This document shows positions 16,376 to 25,385 of a stretch of DNA of 38,273 bases, one piece after another. Under the pieces are notes generated by a model, which was not told the origin of the DNA, did no database searches, and saw nothing but the letters and a program-made list of their open reading frames with translations. Where the stretch lies: positions 1-38,273 of the forward strand of contig JAHDID010000056.1 of assembly GCA_020630975.1 (NCBI GenBank). The letters run 5' to 3'. Position 1 is the first letter of the stretch. Each line of letters opens with the position of its first letter. The position numbers and the translations under genes are program-made. This stretch comes from Verrucomicrobiota bacterium (GTDB lineage Bacteria > Verrucomicrobiota > Verrucomicrobiia > Verrucomicrobiales > DEV007).

Positions 16376-19300
16376 ATGAAGTCACGGCATATCTTAACTA
16401 CCCTCCTTTGTGTCCTATTTGGCACAGTATCAGCGTTTAGCGCTGATGATCACCTTGTTTTCGAACCCGAAAAGGATGCAAACGGCAAACATGTCGTGAT
16501 CCTGACTGGTGACGAAGAGTACCGCTCCGAAGAATCCGGGCCTATGCTCGGCCAGATCTTGGCTCGCGAGGGCTTCAAGGCGACTGTGCTTTTCTCCATC
16601 GGCGCAGACGGCAATGTGAACCCTGACCAAGGAGACAGCCTGAGCAACTCTGCAGCACTCGATTCGGCAGATGCCATCATCATGGCGCTGCGCTTCCGCC
16701 ACTGGGGAGATGAGGCGATGCAGCGTTTCCAAAATGCAGTCGACCGCGGCGTACCTCTGATCGCACTGCGCACATCGACTCACCCTTTCAATTTCCCAGC
16801 TGATAGCAAATGGGCGAAGTACAACTGGAAGGGCCAGGAGGAAGGTAGCGCTTGGGAAGGTGGCTTTGGCGAAAATGTGCTGGGCGAGACTTGGGTGAGC
16901 CACTGGGGCAAACACAAGAAAGAAGCCTGCCGCACCTATCCTGAAAAGGGCCAGGAGAAGCACCCTCTGCTAAACGGCGTGGGCCAGATCTTCTGCACAT
17001 CCGATGTCTACGAGGCATACCCCAAAGATCCATCCACCATCATCCTACGCGGTGAGGTGACCGAGAGCTTCGACCCTAAGTCAAAAGGCGCGACTCATGA
17101 AAAGAAGAATGCGAAGGGCGAAACACAAAGTGTGAACAATCCCATGCAGCCTGTGGTCTGGACTCGTGAGTTTGATAATGGTGGCGATAAGAATAACCGC
17201 ATCGTGACCAACACCATGGGCGCTGCCAGCGATCTGGCCGACGAGAATCTACGTCGCCTGGTGATCAACTCTGTCTACTGGGGGCTGGAGATGGAGGTGC
17301 CCGCCAAAGTGAATGTGGATGTGAAGGGCTACAATCCCAGCTTCTACAGCTTCAAAGCCTACAAAGTAGGTCTCAAGCCGAAAGACTTCATCCCTGGTGC
17401 GCCAGCCTTCGCCAATGCGAAATTCCTCAACGAGGTGAATAAGCCAGCCCCGAAAAAGAAGCCTGCTCCAGCTAAGAAGCCAGCGCCGAAAAAGGCTGAG
17501 GCTCCGAAAAAGAAGCTCCCTCCAGGTGTGCTCGAGCCCATGAATCCTGAGAGCGTGCCATTCAAAGCCGCTGCAGCGCCTAAGGCTCTGAAAGTGGGCA
17601 AAGGCGACAATATCGTGATCCTCGGTTCCGGTATGGGCTCTCGTATGGGCCACTTCGGCCACTTCGAGACCGAGCTCTACTCTCGCTACCCCAGCCACGA
17701 CCTGACGATCCGCAACATGGCTGACGAGGGCAATACTCCAGGATTCCGCCCGCATCCTGGTCGTGAGCAGGATGGCCAGTATGCCTTCCCTGGCGCTAAA
17801 GAGCTGCTTCCTAAGGAACTGCAGGCTGCCAGTAAACCTGCAGGCCACTACGAGACACCAGATCAGTGGCTGACTCGCCTCAGTGCCGACACCATCGTGG
17901 CATTCTTTGGCTTCAATAGCTCTTTCGGCGGCCCTGAGGATCTCGCGCGTTTCCGTGGCGAGTTCGAGGCCTTCGTGCAGCACACACTATCTCAGAAGTA
18001 CAATGGCAAGAGCATCCCACAGCTAGCGGTGGTCTCGCCTACCGCCTATCAGGATATCACGGCTGAGTGGAGTGTACCAGATGGCAAGACAGAGAATGCC
18101 AACATCCAGCTCTACTCGAAAGCCATGCAGGAGATCTGCGCGGCGAATGGCGCCCTGTTTGTCGATGCTTTCACCCCATCGCAGAGCGCTCTATCCGGCA
18201 GCGACACGATCGACGGCGCACTACTGAACAGTGGTGGCTACCAGAAGCTCGCTCCGATCCTAGCTGACGGGGTATTCGGCAAGGCAGATGCCAAGGCTAA
18301 AGGCAGCCGCGATGATATCCATGCTGCAGTGCAAGACAAAAACTGGGCTTGGCTGAATGACTACAAGATGCCAAACGGTGTCCACGTTTTCGGTCGACGC
18401 TACAATCCATACGGCCCAGACAACTACCCACACGAGATCAAGAAAACTCGTGAGTACACCGTGAATCGCGACCAAGCCATCTGGGCGACTGCTCAGGGCA
18501 AGTCATTCGACCTGGCCAAGGCCGACAGCAAGACATCCGTCCTGCCACCGGTCGAGACCAACTACAAAGTGCCTGCGGACAACCAGAAAAACGGCACACT
18601 GGACTACACACCTGGCCGCATCGTCGAGATGGGTATCGAAGTGCCCGAGGGCTACCAGATCGATTTGTTCGCTTCGGAGGAAACCTTCCCCGATTTGAAA
18701 AACCCTGTGCAGATGGCTTTCGACAACAAAGGTCGCCTCTGGGTAGCCACCATGGAGAGCTACCCGCACTACCGCATCGGCGATCCCAAGCCCAAGGACA
18801 AGCTCCTGATCCTAGAAGATACCGATGGCAATGGCTATGCGGATACCCAAACCATCTTCGCCGACGATCTACACATCCCGATCGGCTTCGAGATCTCTCA
18901 CGATGGTGTCTACGTCTCTCAGAGCGGTAGCCTGGTGCTACTGAAAGATCTGGACGGCGACGACAGCTACGACACCAAAGAGATCCTGCTCAGCGGTTTT
19001 GACGATCATGATACCCACCACGCGATCTCAGCTTTCTGCGCAGATCCGAGTGGTGCCTTCGTCATGTGTGAGGGCGTCTTCCTACACTCCAATACCGAGA
19101 GCGCCTACGGCCCATCGCGCGGCACCAATGGCGGCTTTTACCGCTACAGCCCGCAGCGCAAACAGATCCTGCGCTACTCACAGTATGCGATCCCGAATCC
19201 ATGGGGTCTCGCTTTCGACGACTACGGTCAGGACTTCTTCCTACACACCTCGGGCACCAAGTACTCCTGGATGCTGCCAGGCAGCGTGAAGACACGATAT

Positions 19301-21256
19301 GGCGCCAACATGGCGGCTCCAGACCTGATCACTAGTAACAGCGTGCGCCCGACATCGGGTGTCGAATTCATGTCTAGCCGCCACTTCCCAGACGAGGTGC
19401 AGGGCGATGTGATCATCAACAACAACATCGGTTTCCTCGGTGCGAAACAACACAAAATGGTCGAAGACGGCACCGGCTACACCACTGAGTACCGCCAGGA
19501 TCTGTTCATGTCCGAGGACAGGAACTTCCGCCCGACCGACCTCGAGTTTGCTCCAGATGGCTCGCTCTACATCGTCGATTGGCACAATGCTCTGATCGGC
19601 CACATGCAGCACAATGCGCGCGACCCACACCGCGACCACAGCCACGGCCGTGTGTATCGCCTCACCTACCCCAGCCGCCCGCTGGTGAAACCACCTAAAG
19701 TACATGGTGCCTCCATCTCAGAGCTACTGGAAAATCTAAAGCTACACGAGTACCGCGCCCGCTACCGCACCAAGCGAGAGCTGCGTAAGCACGATGGCGC
19801 GACAGTGGCCAAAGCTGCGGCCGCATGGGCCAAGAAGCAGAAAGACGAGCGCCACCAGCTAGAGGCCCTCTGGGTGACTTGGGGTGCTGACCATGTCGAT
19901 GCCGATCTTCTCGGCAAGCTACTCAAGTCCAAAGACCATCGTATCCGTGCCGCAGCTGTGCGCGTGGCTCGTTTCAATGAGCACAAACTCGACAACCTCG
20001 CTGAGATCGTCGAAACCGCTGCCAAAGACGACCATGGCCGCGTGCGCCTAGAGGCGATCGTAGCAGCCAGCTATCTGCCCACAGAGAAAGGCGCTGCGAT
20101 CCTAGCCATAGCCAAAGAGAAAGGCGTCGATGACCACATGAGAGACAGTGTGAAATTCGCCAACGATCTATTCTCCGGCGCTGCTGTCGAGTTCACCGAT
20201 CGCAAGGCGAAGCCTCTGCCAAAAGGTGTCGTGAAGGACACTCCCAACCTCACCAAGGTGCAGGTCAATTGTGTCTATGAGGGCATCAAATTCGACGTGA
20301 AGTCATTCCAAGTCGAAGCGGGCAAGAAGATCGAGCTTCTGTTCAACAACCCTGATGTGATGCAGCACAACCTACTCATCGTGAAGCCTGGCACAGCCGA
20401 CAAAGTCGCAGCCGACGCCATGGCTCTCGGTGCTGCAGGTTTCGACAAACAGTGGGTCCCTGCGGGCGATGATGTCTTGGTCGCTTCCAAGCTGCTCAAC
20501 TCGAAGCAGAAAGAGACGCTCACCTTCTCGCTACCGACCCCTGGCACCTACCAGTTTGTCTGCACCTTCCCAGGTCACGCGACTATGATGCGCGGCGAGA
20601 TCGTCGTGGTCCCTGCCAAGCAAGCCTCGGCACCTGCCCCGAAAAAGGCCAAAGTAGCCACCATCGCACCAGCAGCTCAGGCTGGCGACTGGCAGCACCT
20701 GACTCTCGATCACTGGCGCAACTACCAGTCCGATACCGTCAGCGACAAATGGATCGAGGACGACGGCGTGATCACCCTGACTGGCCGTGGTGGTGGCGAC
20801 ATCATCACCAAGGAGCAGTATGAGGCATTTGAGATCGTGCTGGAGTATCAGATCTCCAAAGGCGGCAACAGCGGCCTGATGTTTCACGTCCAGGAGTCTG
20901 AGAAAAAAGCCTGGCAGACCGGCCCAGAGATCCAGATCCAAGATCACCTGAATGGCAAAGACGCTCAGAAAGCTGGCTGGCTCTACCAGCTCTATCAGGC
21001 CGAGACCGATGCGTCTAAGCCCTTCGGCCACTGGAATGAATTCCGCCTAAAGGTGACTCCAGAGAAGAACGAGCACTGGGTAAACGGAGTGAAATACTTC
21101 GAGTACCAGAAAGGCGGCGAAGAGTGGAATAAGCGAGTCGCAGCCAGCAAGTTTGTGAAGTTCCCCAAATTCGGCAAACCGACCAAAGGCCACATCTGCC
21201 TACAAGACCACACCGATGTGGTGGCGTTTCGGAATATCAAGATTCGCAGCCTGTAG
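16376..21256 (+). CDS. Giant secreted fusion: ThuA, SGNH, PVC dehydrogenase, HEAT, cupredoxin, DUF1080
   Basis: The 1626-residue product starts with a signal peptide (LTTLLCVLFGTVSAFSADD). Domains in order: ThuA-like (about 33-308, VVILTGDEEYRSEESGPM); a Lys/Pro/Ala linker (about 354-382); SGNH-hydrolase-like (about 408-640, IVILGSGMGSRMG); a PVC-type dehydrogenase beta-propeller (about 755-1120, YQIDLFASEETFPDLKNPVQ), sorbosone-dehydrogenase-like with no CxxCH; HEAT-like helices (about 1130-1260); an azurin-like cupredoxin (about 1290-1412); and DUF1080/LamG-like (about 1438-1626, GNSGLMFHVQESE). In the cupredoxin, His1331, Cys1396, His1401 and Met1405 match type 1 copper ligands with azurin spacing (Cys-x4-His-x3-Met). 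ThuA and DUF1080 are linked to sugar oxidation and 3-keto-disaccharide hydrolysis, so periplasmic oxidative sugar cleavage with copper electron transfer is the inferred role. A terminator follows. Confidence 0.88.
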   Translation: MKSRHILTTLLCVLFGTVSAFSADDHLVFEPEKDANGKHVVILTGDEEYRSEESGPMLGQILAREGFKATVLFSIGADGNVNPDQGDSLSNSAALDSADAIIMALRFRHWGDEAMQRFQNAVDRGVPLIALRTSTHPFNFPADSKWAKYNWKGQEEGSAWEGGFGENVLGETWVSHWGKHKKEACRTYPEKGQEKHPLLNGVGQIFCTSDVYEAYPKDPSTIILRGEVTESFDPKSKGATHEKKNAKGETQSVNNPMQPVVWTREFDNGGDKNNRIVTNTMGAASDLADENLRRLVINSVYWGLEMEVPAKVNVDVKGYNPSFYSFKAYKVGLKPKDFIPGAPAFANAKFLNEVNKPAPKKKPAPAKKPAPKKAEAPKKKLPPGVLEPMNPESVPFKAAAAPKALKVGKGDNIVILGSGMGSRMGHFGHFETELYSRYPSHDLTIRNMADEGNTPGFRPHPGREQDGQYAFPGAKELLPKELQAASKPAGHYETPDQWLTRLSADTIVAFFGFNSSFGGPEDLARFRGEFEAFVQHTLSQKYNGKSIPQLAVVSPTAYQDITAEWSVPDGKTENANIQLYSKAMQEICAANGALFVDAFTPSQSALSGSDTIDGALLNSGGYQKLAPILADGVFGKADAKAKGSRDDIHAAVQDKNWAWLNDYKMPNGVHVFGRRYNPYGPDNYPHEIKKTREYTVNRDQAIWATAQGKSFDLAKADSKTSVLPPVETNYKVPADNQKNGTLDYTPGRIVEMGIEVPEGYQIDLFASEETFPDLKNPVQMAFDNKGRLWVATMESYPHYRIGDPKPKDKLLILEDTDGNGYADTQTIFADDLHIPIGFEISHDGVYVSQSGSLVLLKDLDGDDSYDTKEILLSGFDDHDTHHAISAFCADPSGAFVMCEGVFLHSNTESAYGPSRGTNGGFYRYSPQRKQILRYSQYAIPNPWGLAFDDYGQDFFLHTSGTKYSWMLPGSVKTRYGANMAAPDLITSNSVRPTSGVEFMSSRHFPDEVQGDVIINNNIGFLGAKQHKMVEDGTGYTTEYRQDLFMSEDRNFRPTDLEFAPDGSLYIVDWHNALIGHMQHNARDPHRDHSHGRVYRLTYPSRPLVKPPKVHGASISELLENLKLHEYRARYRTKRELRKHDGATVAKAAAAWAKKQKDERHQLEALWVTWGADHVDADLLGKLLKSKDHRIRAAAVRVARFNEHKLDNLAEIVETAAKDDHGRVRLEAIVAASYLPTEKGAAILAIAKEKGVDDHMRDSVKFANDLFSGAAVEFTDRKAKPLPKGVVKDTPNLTKVQVNCVYEGIKFDVKSFQVEAGKKIELLFNNPDVMQHNLLIVKPGTADKVAADAMALGAAGFDKQWVPAGDDVLVASKLLNSKQKETLTFSLPTPGTYQFVCTFPGHATMMRGEIVVVPAKQASAPAPKKAKVATIAPAAQAGDWQHLTLDHWRNYQSDTVSDKWIEDDGVITLTGRGGGDIITKEQYEAFEIVLEYQISKGGNSGLMFHVQESEKKAWQTGPEIQIQDHLNGKDAQKAGWLYQLYQAETDASKPFGHWNEFRLKVTPEKNEHWVNGVKYFEYQKGGEEWNKRVAASKFVKFPKFGKPTKGHICLQDHTDVVAFRNIKIRSL

Positions 21257-21270
21257 GAGATCCGTTGATC

Positions 21271-21293
21271 GGAAGATTTAGATCTTCCGCTAC
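21271..21293 (-). repeat. Mini-palindrome copy 5
   Basis: GGAAGAT, loop TTAG and ATCTTCC are followed by GCTAC. Read on the minus strand: GTAGC, arm, loop CTAA, arm. Flank and loop match copy 6 at 35238, with different but complementary arm bases. Confidence 0.72.
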
Positions 21294-21317
21294 AGAAATT
21301 TTGAGATCCACTCGAAG

Positions 21318-21350
21318 AAACGGAGGCTAGTCAGCCTCCGTTTTTATTTT
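21318..21350 (+). terminator. Intrinsic terminator after the giant fusion gene
   Basis: AAACGGAGGCT pairs perfectly with AGCCTCCGTTT around a 4-base loop (AGTC). It is followed by a T-rich run (TTTTTATTTTTTT), and lies about 60 bases after the stop. Confidence 0.88.
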
Positions 21351-21525
21351 TTTACTAGCAGCTTTCTTCAATGAGGATTGTGCTATTGTTCCGCTTCGTT
21401 GGAAACGCTTGGGCTTTTGGGGCTTCTTCGGTGCAACAATAATTGCTGCAATTATAAATATCGGCATTGGTCAGCCTCTCACCTCAATTTTGGGCGGGAT
21501 ATTAGTCATCGTTTTCCTCTACTAG
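21331..21525 (+). pseudogene. Remnant of a small membrane protein (3' end)
   Basis: The frame ending at TAG 21523-21525 reads WKRLGFWGFFGATIIAAIIN, then IGIGQPLTSILGGILVIVFL and Y. These are two hydrophobic helices with a charged lead-in, as in a real membrane protein C-terminus. No ATG or GTG opens the frame; it runs back into the terminator. It may be the 3' remnant of a gene truncated by deletion. The evidence is composition only. Confidence 0.3.
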
Positions 21526-21608
21526 GTCATCCAGACAGGCAATGAGAACGAAGGCTAGCCCCAGCTCCAGTGATCTTTGGGGCGACCTACTAATCTACTC
21601 CGACCTGA

Positions 21609-22157
21609 TTAGCCACACTCCCAATTTGCATCGAACTCATTGCAATCGATACAGCGAAAAAATCGAACGATCCCGACATCTCCAAATGCATAGTCATCTT
21701 GTGAGATCTTCCCCTTCAAGTTTTTGTTCTGAGAAAGCTGGGCGAGAGAATCCAACTGAAAAACCAGCGTCATATTCCGATCACACACTGGACAAACCGG
21801 ATGATCGTCATGCTGCTCCCAAATTGCCTCCCCTCCAAGTGAGGTTCGACCAGGATTGATTTCTGTGCCATCCAAGAAAAGCTTAAGTTCGACTCTCTGA
21901 GCAGTGTGCGTTTCCCGCGCCATCTGAAGAGATTCGATTTCATGAAATTCATACCCAGTGAAGAAATCCTCGTGTTTTTCCGCCCGTCCCTTTATCTCCT
22001 CAAGAAATTGGTAGATGCCGTGAAAAGTCCCAGTGTCCTCTCGACTATCGAACTCAGCGAGGATTGGCTGCTGGTTCGATTTAAGCCAGGGCGCGAGATT
22101 GCCACCCTCATTGATAACTTTTTCTATAATTTTTCGAAATCGTTTCTTTTGAGTCAT
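21609..22157 (-). CDS. DUF1963-like protein with CxxC pairs
   Basis: The 182-residue soluble protein has CPVC and CIDC pairs about 50 residues apart in the C-terminal third. Around them, CPVCDRNMTLVFQLDSLAQL and FGDVGIVRFFRC resemble the C-terminal half of DUF1963/YwqG-like proteins, which typically have CPxCxxxMxxxxQxD and a second CxxC. The N-terminus (KKRFRKIIEKVINEGGNLAPW) is helical. Zinc binding by the four cysteines is inferred. It is divergent from tgt with 155 bases between the starts. Family assignment is moderate. Confidence 0.55.
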   Translation of the reverse strand: MTQKKRFRKIIEKVINEGGNLAPWLKSNQQPILAEFDSREDTGTFHGIYQFLEEIKGRAEKHEDFFTGYEFHEIESLQMARETHTAQRVELKLFLDGTEINPGRTSLGGEAIWEQHDDHPVCPVCDRNMTLVFQLDSLAQLSQNKNLKGKISQDDYAFGDVGIVRFFRCIDCNEFDANWECG

Positions 22158-22312
22158 ACAGCTAGTGATAATTCAGCCCCTATTATCTTAAGCTAACGGA
22201 TCAAGCCTGCTAGCAATATCCGCAAGTAACACTTAAGCTCGAAGAAATCGCAAAGATCGATTTACGAGGGCAGTTGATTCGAGTAAATCGCCTCGGTTGA
22301 TTCTTTTTCCCA

Positions 22313-23440
22313 ATGTACACCCTACTCAAATCTGACACTGCTACCGCTGCCCGACGCGGTCGGCTCGAGCTCGCTCATGGCACCGTGGAGACGCCTGTGT
22401 TCATGCCTGTCGGCACTCGTGGCACGGTGAAGGCGGTTCACCCCGCCGAGCTGCTGGATCCTGCATTGGATTGCCAGATCATCTTGGGCAACACCTACCA
22501 CCTCAACCTCCGTCCCGGCACAGAGATCCTCGATCACTACAAAGGGCTGCACAACTACATGCAGTGGCCACGCCCGATCCTGACGGACTCTGGCGGCTAT
22601 CAGGTCTACTCGCTGGCCAAGCTGCGCAAGCTGACCAGCGAAGGTGTCGAATTTCAGAGCCATATCGATGGCTCTCGCCATATGCTGACCCCGGAGAGTG
22701 TGCTGGAGATCCAGCGCTCGATTGGCAGCGATATCTGCATGATCCTCGATGAGTGTCCACCCTGGCCCTGCGAGCGTGACTATGCCGCCAACTCTCTGCA
22801 GCTCACCCAAAAGTGGGCCGAGCGGGCTCGTGACTGGATCGAGAAAAACCGTCCTGATGGCCAAAAGTACATGGGCATCGTGCAGGGCTCCTTCTGGGAT
22901 GATCTGCGCGAGGAGTCGGCACGCGGATTGATCGATCTAGACTTCGATAGCTATGCGATCGGCGGCCTCTCTGTGGGCGAAGACATGCCCCGCCTACTGC
23001 AGGCAGTAGAGGTAGTCGCCCCCCTACTGCCAGAGAATAAAGCTCGCTACGCGATGGGCCTGGGCCAGCCTGATCAGCTGCTGGAGCTTGTAGCACGCGG
23101 TGTGGATATGTTTGACTGCGTGTTGCCCACCCGTGTCGCCCGCAATGGCACCGCCTACACCGTAGATGGCACCATCAATCTGAAAAACCAGCAATGGGAA
23201 AAGAGTGATCTACCGCTAGCCCCTCCGGGCGAGACACACCCGCTGTGCGATGGTTTTTCCCGAGGCTACATCCGCCATCTGATCAAAAACGACGAAATCC
23301 TCGGGCTGAGACTGCTCTCGATGCACAATGTGTTTTTCTACCTGAACCTGATGCGCAAGGTCAGAGCAGCGATCGAGGCTGGAGAATTCGCCTCTTTCAA
23401 GGATGACTTTATCGCTCGGTACCGAGGCGAAAACTCGTAA
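22313..23440 (+). CDS. tgt: Queuine tRNA-ribosyltransferase
   Basis: Tgt exchanges guanine-34 for preQ1 in tRNAs with GUN anticodons, in queuosine synthesis. The 375-residue product is full length for the bacterial enzyme. Visible motifs: LILGNTYHL-type start (IILGNTYHLNLRPGTE), TDSGGYQVYSL with catalytic Asp92, DEC at 146-148, IGGLSVGE, and nucleophile Asp268 in FDCVLPTR. The zinc region is odd. The usual CxCxxC...H reads E307-T-H309-P-L-C312...H338 with spacing identical to the standard site, so two of the three cysteines are replaced by Glu and His. It is convergent with trpD; no other queuosine gene is in the window. Confidence 0.95.
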   Translation: MYTLLKSDTATAARRGRLELAHGTVETPVFMPVGTRGTVKAVHPAELLDPALDCQIILGNTYHLNLRPGTEILDHYKGLHNYMQWPRPILTDSGGYQVYSLAKLRKLTSEGVEFQSHIDGSRHMLTPESVLEIQRSIGSDICMILDECPPWPCERDYAANSLQLTQKWAERARDWIEKNRPDGQKYMGIVQGSFWDDLREESARGLIDLDFDSYAIGGLSVGEDMPRLLQAVEVVAPLLPENKARYAMGLGQPDQLLELVARGVDMFDCVLPTRVARNGTAYTVDGTINLKNQQWEKSDLPLAPPGETHPLCDGFSRGYIRHLIKNDEILGLRLLSMHNVFFYLNLMRKVRAAIEAGEFASFKDDFIARYRGENS

Positions 23441-23467
23441 AGAAAGCGGACTAAGCTGCCAATGCGA

Positions 23468-23507
23468 TATGACCTATAGGCCGTATATGACCTATAGGAT
23501 TTTCGCA
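23468..23507. repeat. CCTATAGG repeats in a larger palindrome between tgt and trpD
   Basis: TATGACCTATAGG occurs twice and the pair is bracketed by ATGCGA and TCGCAT, so the whole can fold as a hairpin. CCTATAGG itself is palindromic. The position between convergent genes suits a shared terminator, although no U-tract follows. Confidence 0.5.
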
Positions 23508-23531
23508 TAGAAAAGCGCCCCCGTTTTCCCC

Positions 23532-24581
23532 CTAGGTAAACTGACGCCACTCTTCGAGCACCTTCAGCGGCTTTTTCTCGTCGAGTAGCTCACGGGCTAT
23601 CTCTAGGCCGTTGCGGATATCTGTGGCGATACCAGCCACCACAAAGGCAGCAGAGGCGTTCAGGGCGACCATGTCGCGCTTGGGGCCTGTGTCTTCGCAA
23701 TTGAGGATCGCCTCGATGATTTGAGCATTCTGCTTAGCGGTGCCGCCTTTGAGATCGTCGGTCTTGCCCCCACGGATACCGAGGACTGAAGCATCTACCT
23801 CGATCTTCATGAGTCTGCCGGGATTGAATTTGTCTTCATCGGTCGACCACACCTTAGTGCTGCCTACCGAGCAAAACTCGTCCATGCCATGCCCCTTGTT
23901 TTCGCTGATCCCGTGGCAAGCCCAGGCTTTTTCGCGACCGAGCAGCTTGAGAATCTTGGCATAGGCGGGGCCGTAATTGGGATCACTGATGCCGACCAGC
24001 TGGTATTTTGGCTTCAGTGGATTAAGCAGCGGTCCGATCAAATTGAAAATCGAACGACTACCACGCTTGGCTAGCAGCTTACGCACTGGCACCACAGCTT
24101 TGAAAGCGGGATGATAGTTGGGCGCGAACATGAAGCCTGCGCCGACAGACTTGATACAAGCTGCTAAATCGTCTGGCCCGAGATCGATATTGATGCCTAG
24201 AGCCTCGAGCACATCAGCACTACCACACTTTGAGGTGACAGCTCGGTTGCCATGCTTCACCACCGCACAGCCACCTGCAGCTAGAACAAACACAGCTGCA
24301 GTCGACACATTGAACATGCCCAGACCGTCGCCACCTGTGCCACACACATCGATGACGGGCTTGCGCACGTATTTCAGATCCGGTTTGACAGCATGCTCGA
24401 GGAATTCATTCACAAAGCCGGCTATCTCGTCTGGCGTCTCACGCTTGGCTGTGAGGACTTCGAGAAAATCGGCCTTCACAGGATTCTTGATCGACTCATC
24501 CAGCAGCGCCTCAGTGGCCTCTTTGATTTGGGCTTCATCGAGGTTATTGCCTGCTTCTAGGTGTTTCGTAAGTGCTTTCAT
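23532..24581 (-). CDS. trpD: Anthranilate phosphoribosyltransferase
   Basis: TrpD joins anthranilate to phosphoribosyl pyrophosphate in tryptophan synthesis. The 349-residue product is of family length. Signature motifs are present: VCGTGGDGLGMFNVSTA (PRPP loop, GTGGD at 81-85), KHGNRAVTSKCGSADVLEAL, and MFAPNYHPAF followed by RSIFNLIGPLLNP. The N-terminal helical domain (residues 1-70) is complete. No other trp gene is adjacent, so it stands alone rather than in a trp operon. It is divergent from the yqgE gene with about 195 bases between starts. Confidence 0.95.
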   Translation of the reverse strand: MKALTKHLEAGNNLDEAQIKEATEALLDESIKNPVKADFLEVLTAKRETPDEIAGFVNEFLEHAVKPDLKYVRKPVIDVCGTGGDGLGMFNVSTAAVFVLAAGGCAVVKHGNRAVTSKCGSADVLEALGINIDLGPDDLAACIKSVGAGFMFAPNYHPAFKAVVPVRKLLAKRGSRSIFNLIGPLLNPLKPKYQLVGISDPNYGPAYAKILKLLGREKAWACHGISENKGHGMDEFCSVGSTKVWSTDEDKFNPGRLMKIEVDASVLGIRGGKTDDLKGGTAKQNAQIIEAILNCEDTGPKRDMVALNASAAFVVAGIATDIRNGLEIARELLDEKKPLKVLEEWRQFT

Positions 24582-24776
24582 GATGTTCCAGGCATCTTTG
24601 CGGGCCCGAAATCAGTATTGATCATAGGTTACGCCCTAGTAACGCCTAAACTTCCGATATCGTAGGGAGGAAGTTTGGCGCAATAAACGTCGGTCGATAC
24701 CAGTTGCCAACCCCGAATTCATGTTTAATGCTTGATTATCCCTCTAGGTTTTACACGAAACCACACTTTTTGTAAA

Positions 24777-25334
24777 ATGGCGTCATTTGAGACGGAACAG
24801 AAAAGCTTAAAAGGCTCGGTGATCCTCGCGGACCCGCGTCTGAAGGAGCCTACCTTCTTCCAAAGTGTGCTGCTACTCACAGAGCACACCGAGCAGGAGG
24901 GCGCCCTCGGATACATTTTAAACCGCCCGATCGGCAAAACCGTGGGTGATCTATTGCCCGACCCAGAGTTTAAGGAGCTGCATGATGTACAGGTCTTTAT
25001 GGGTGGGCCTGTCAGCACCGAGCACCTCACTTTCACCGCGATCGCATGGTCGGACTACGGCGAGTCACTGCAGTTCGTCACTCACCTATCAGCTCAGGAG
25101 GCTCTCATGCACCAGCACGAGGGATTTTCCGTGCGCGCCTTCGTCGGCTACTCTGGCTGGTCAGAGGGACAGCTGGAGAGCGAGCTGGAGCAGGATGCCT
25201 GGATCAGTCGCAAGGCGGAGAAGCGCATCGTGGAGGTATCTGGCATCGACACCCTGTGGAAAGAAATGCTCCGCGATATCGGCCCATGGCACCGAATGAT
25301 AGCCGATGAGCCCGAGGACCTAGGGCTGAACTAG
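24777..25334 (+). CDS. yqgE: YqgE/AlgH family protein (DUF179)
   Basis: From the ATG at 24777 the product is 185 residues, normal for the family. The canonical opening is present: KGSVILADPRLKEPTFFQSV, then LGYILNRPIGKTVGDLL, VFMGGPVSTEHLTF and FVGYSGWSEGQLESELEQDA. An upstream TTG at 24732 would add 15 residues not matching family members, so the ATG is preferred. The molecular role is not settled; the name AlgH comes from alginate regulation in Pseudomonas. It precedes arsS by about 50 bases on the same strand, but functional linkage is doubtful. Confidence 0.92.
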   Translation: MASFETEQKSLKGSVILADPRLKEPTFFQSVLLLTEHTEQEGALGYILNRPIGKTVGDLLPDPEFKELHDVQVFMGGPVSTEHLTFTAIAWSDYGESLQFVTHLSAQEALMHQHEGFSVRAFVGYSGWSEGQLESELEQDAWISRKAEKRIVEVSGIDTLWKEMLRDIGPWHRMIADEPEDLGLN

Positions 25335-25385
25335 TCATCTGCGGTAAGCTCGAGCCCCAACTAGCGACAGAGATCCCTGGATACC

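Larger units (their letters stand above)
21257..21608. other. Intergenic region with palindrome, terminator and gene remnant
   Basis: These 352 bases hold a mini-palindrome (21271-21293), an intrinsic terminator (21318-21350) and an open frame without a start that reads like the end of a membrane protein (21331-21525). Nothing else is recognised. Confidence 0.6.
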
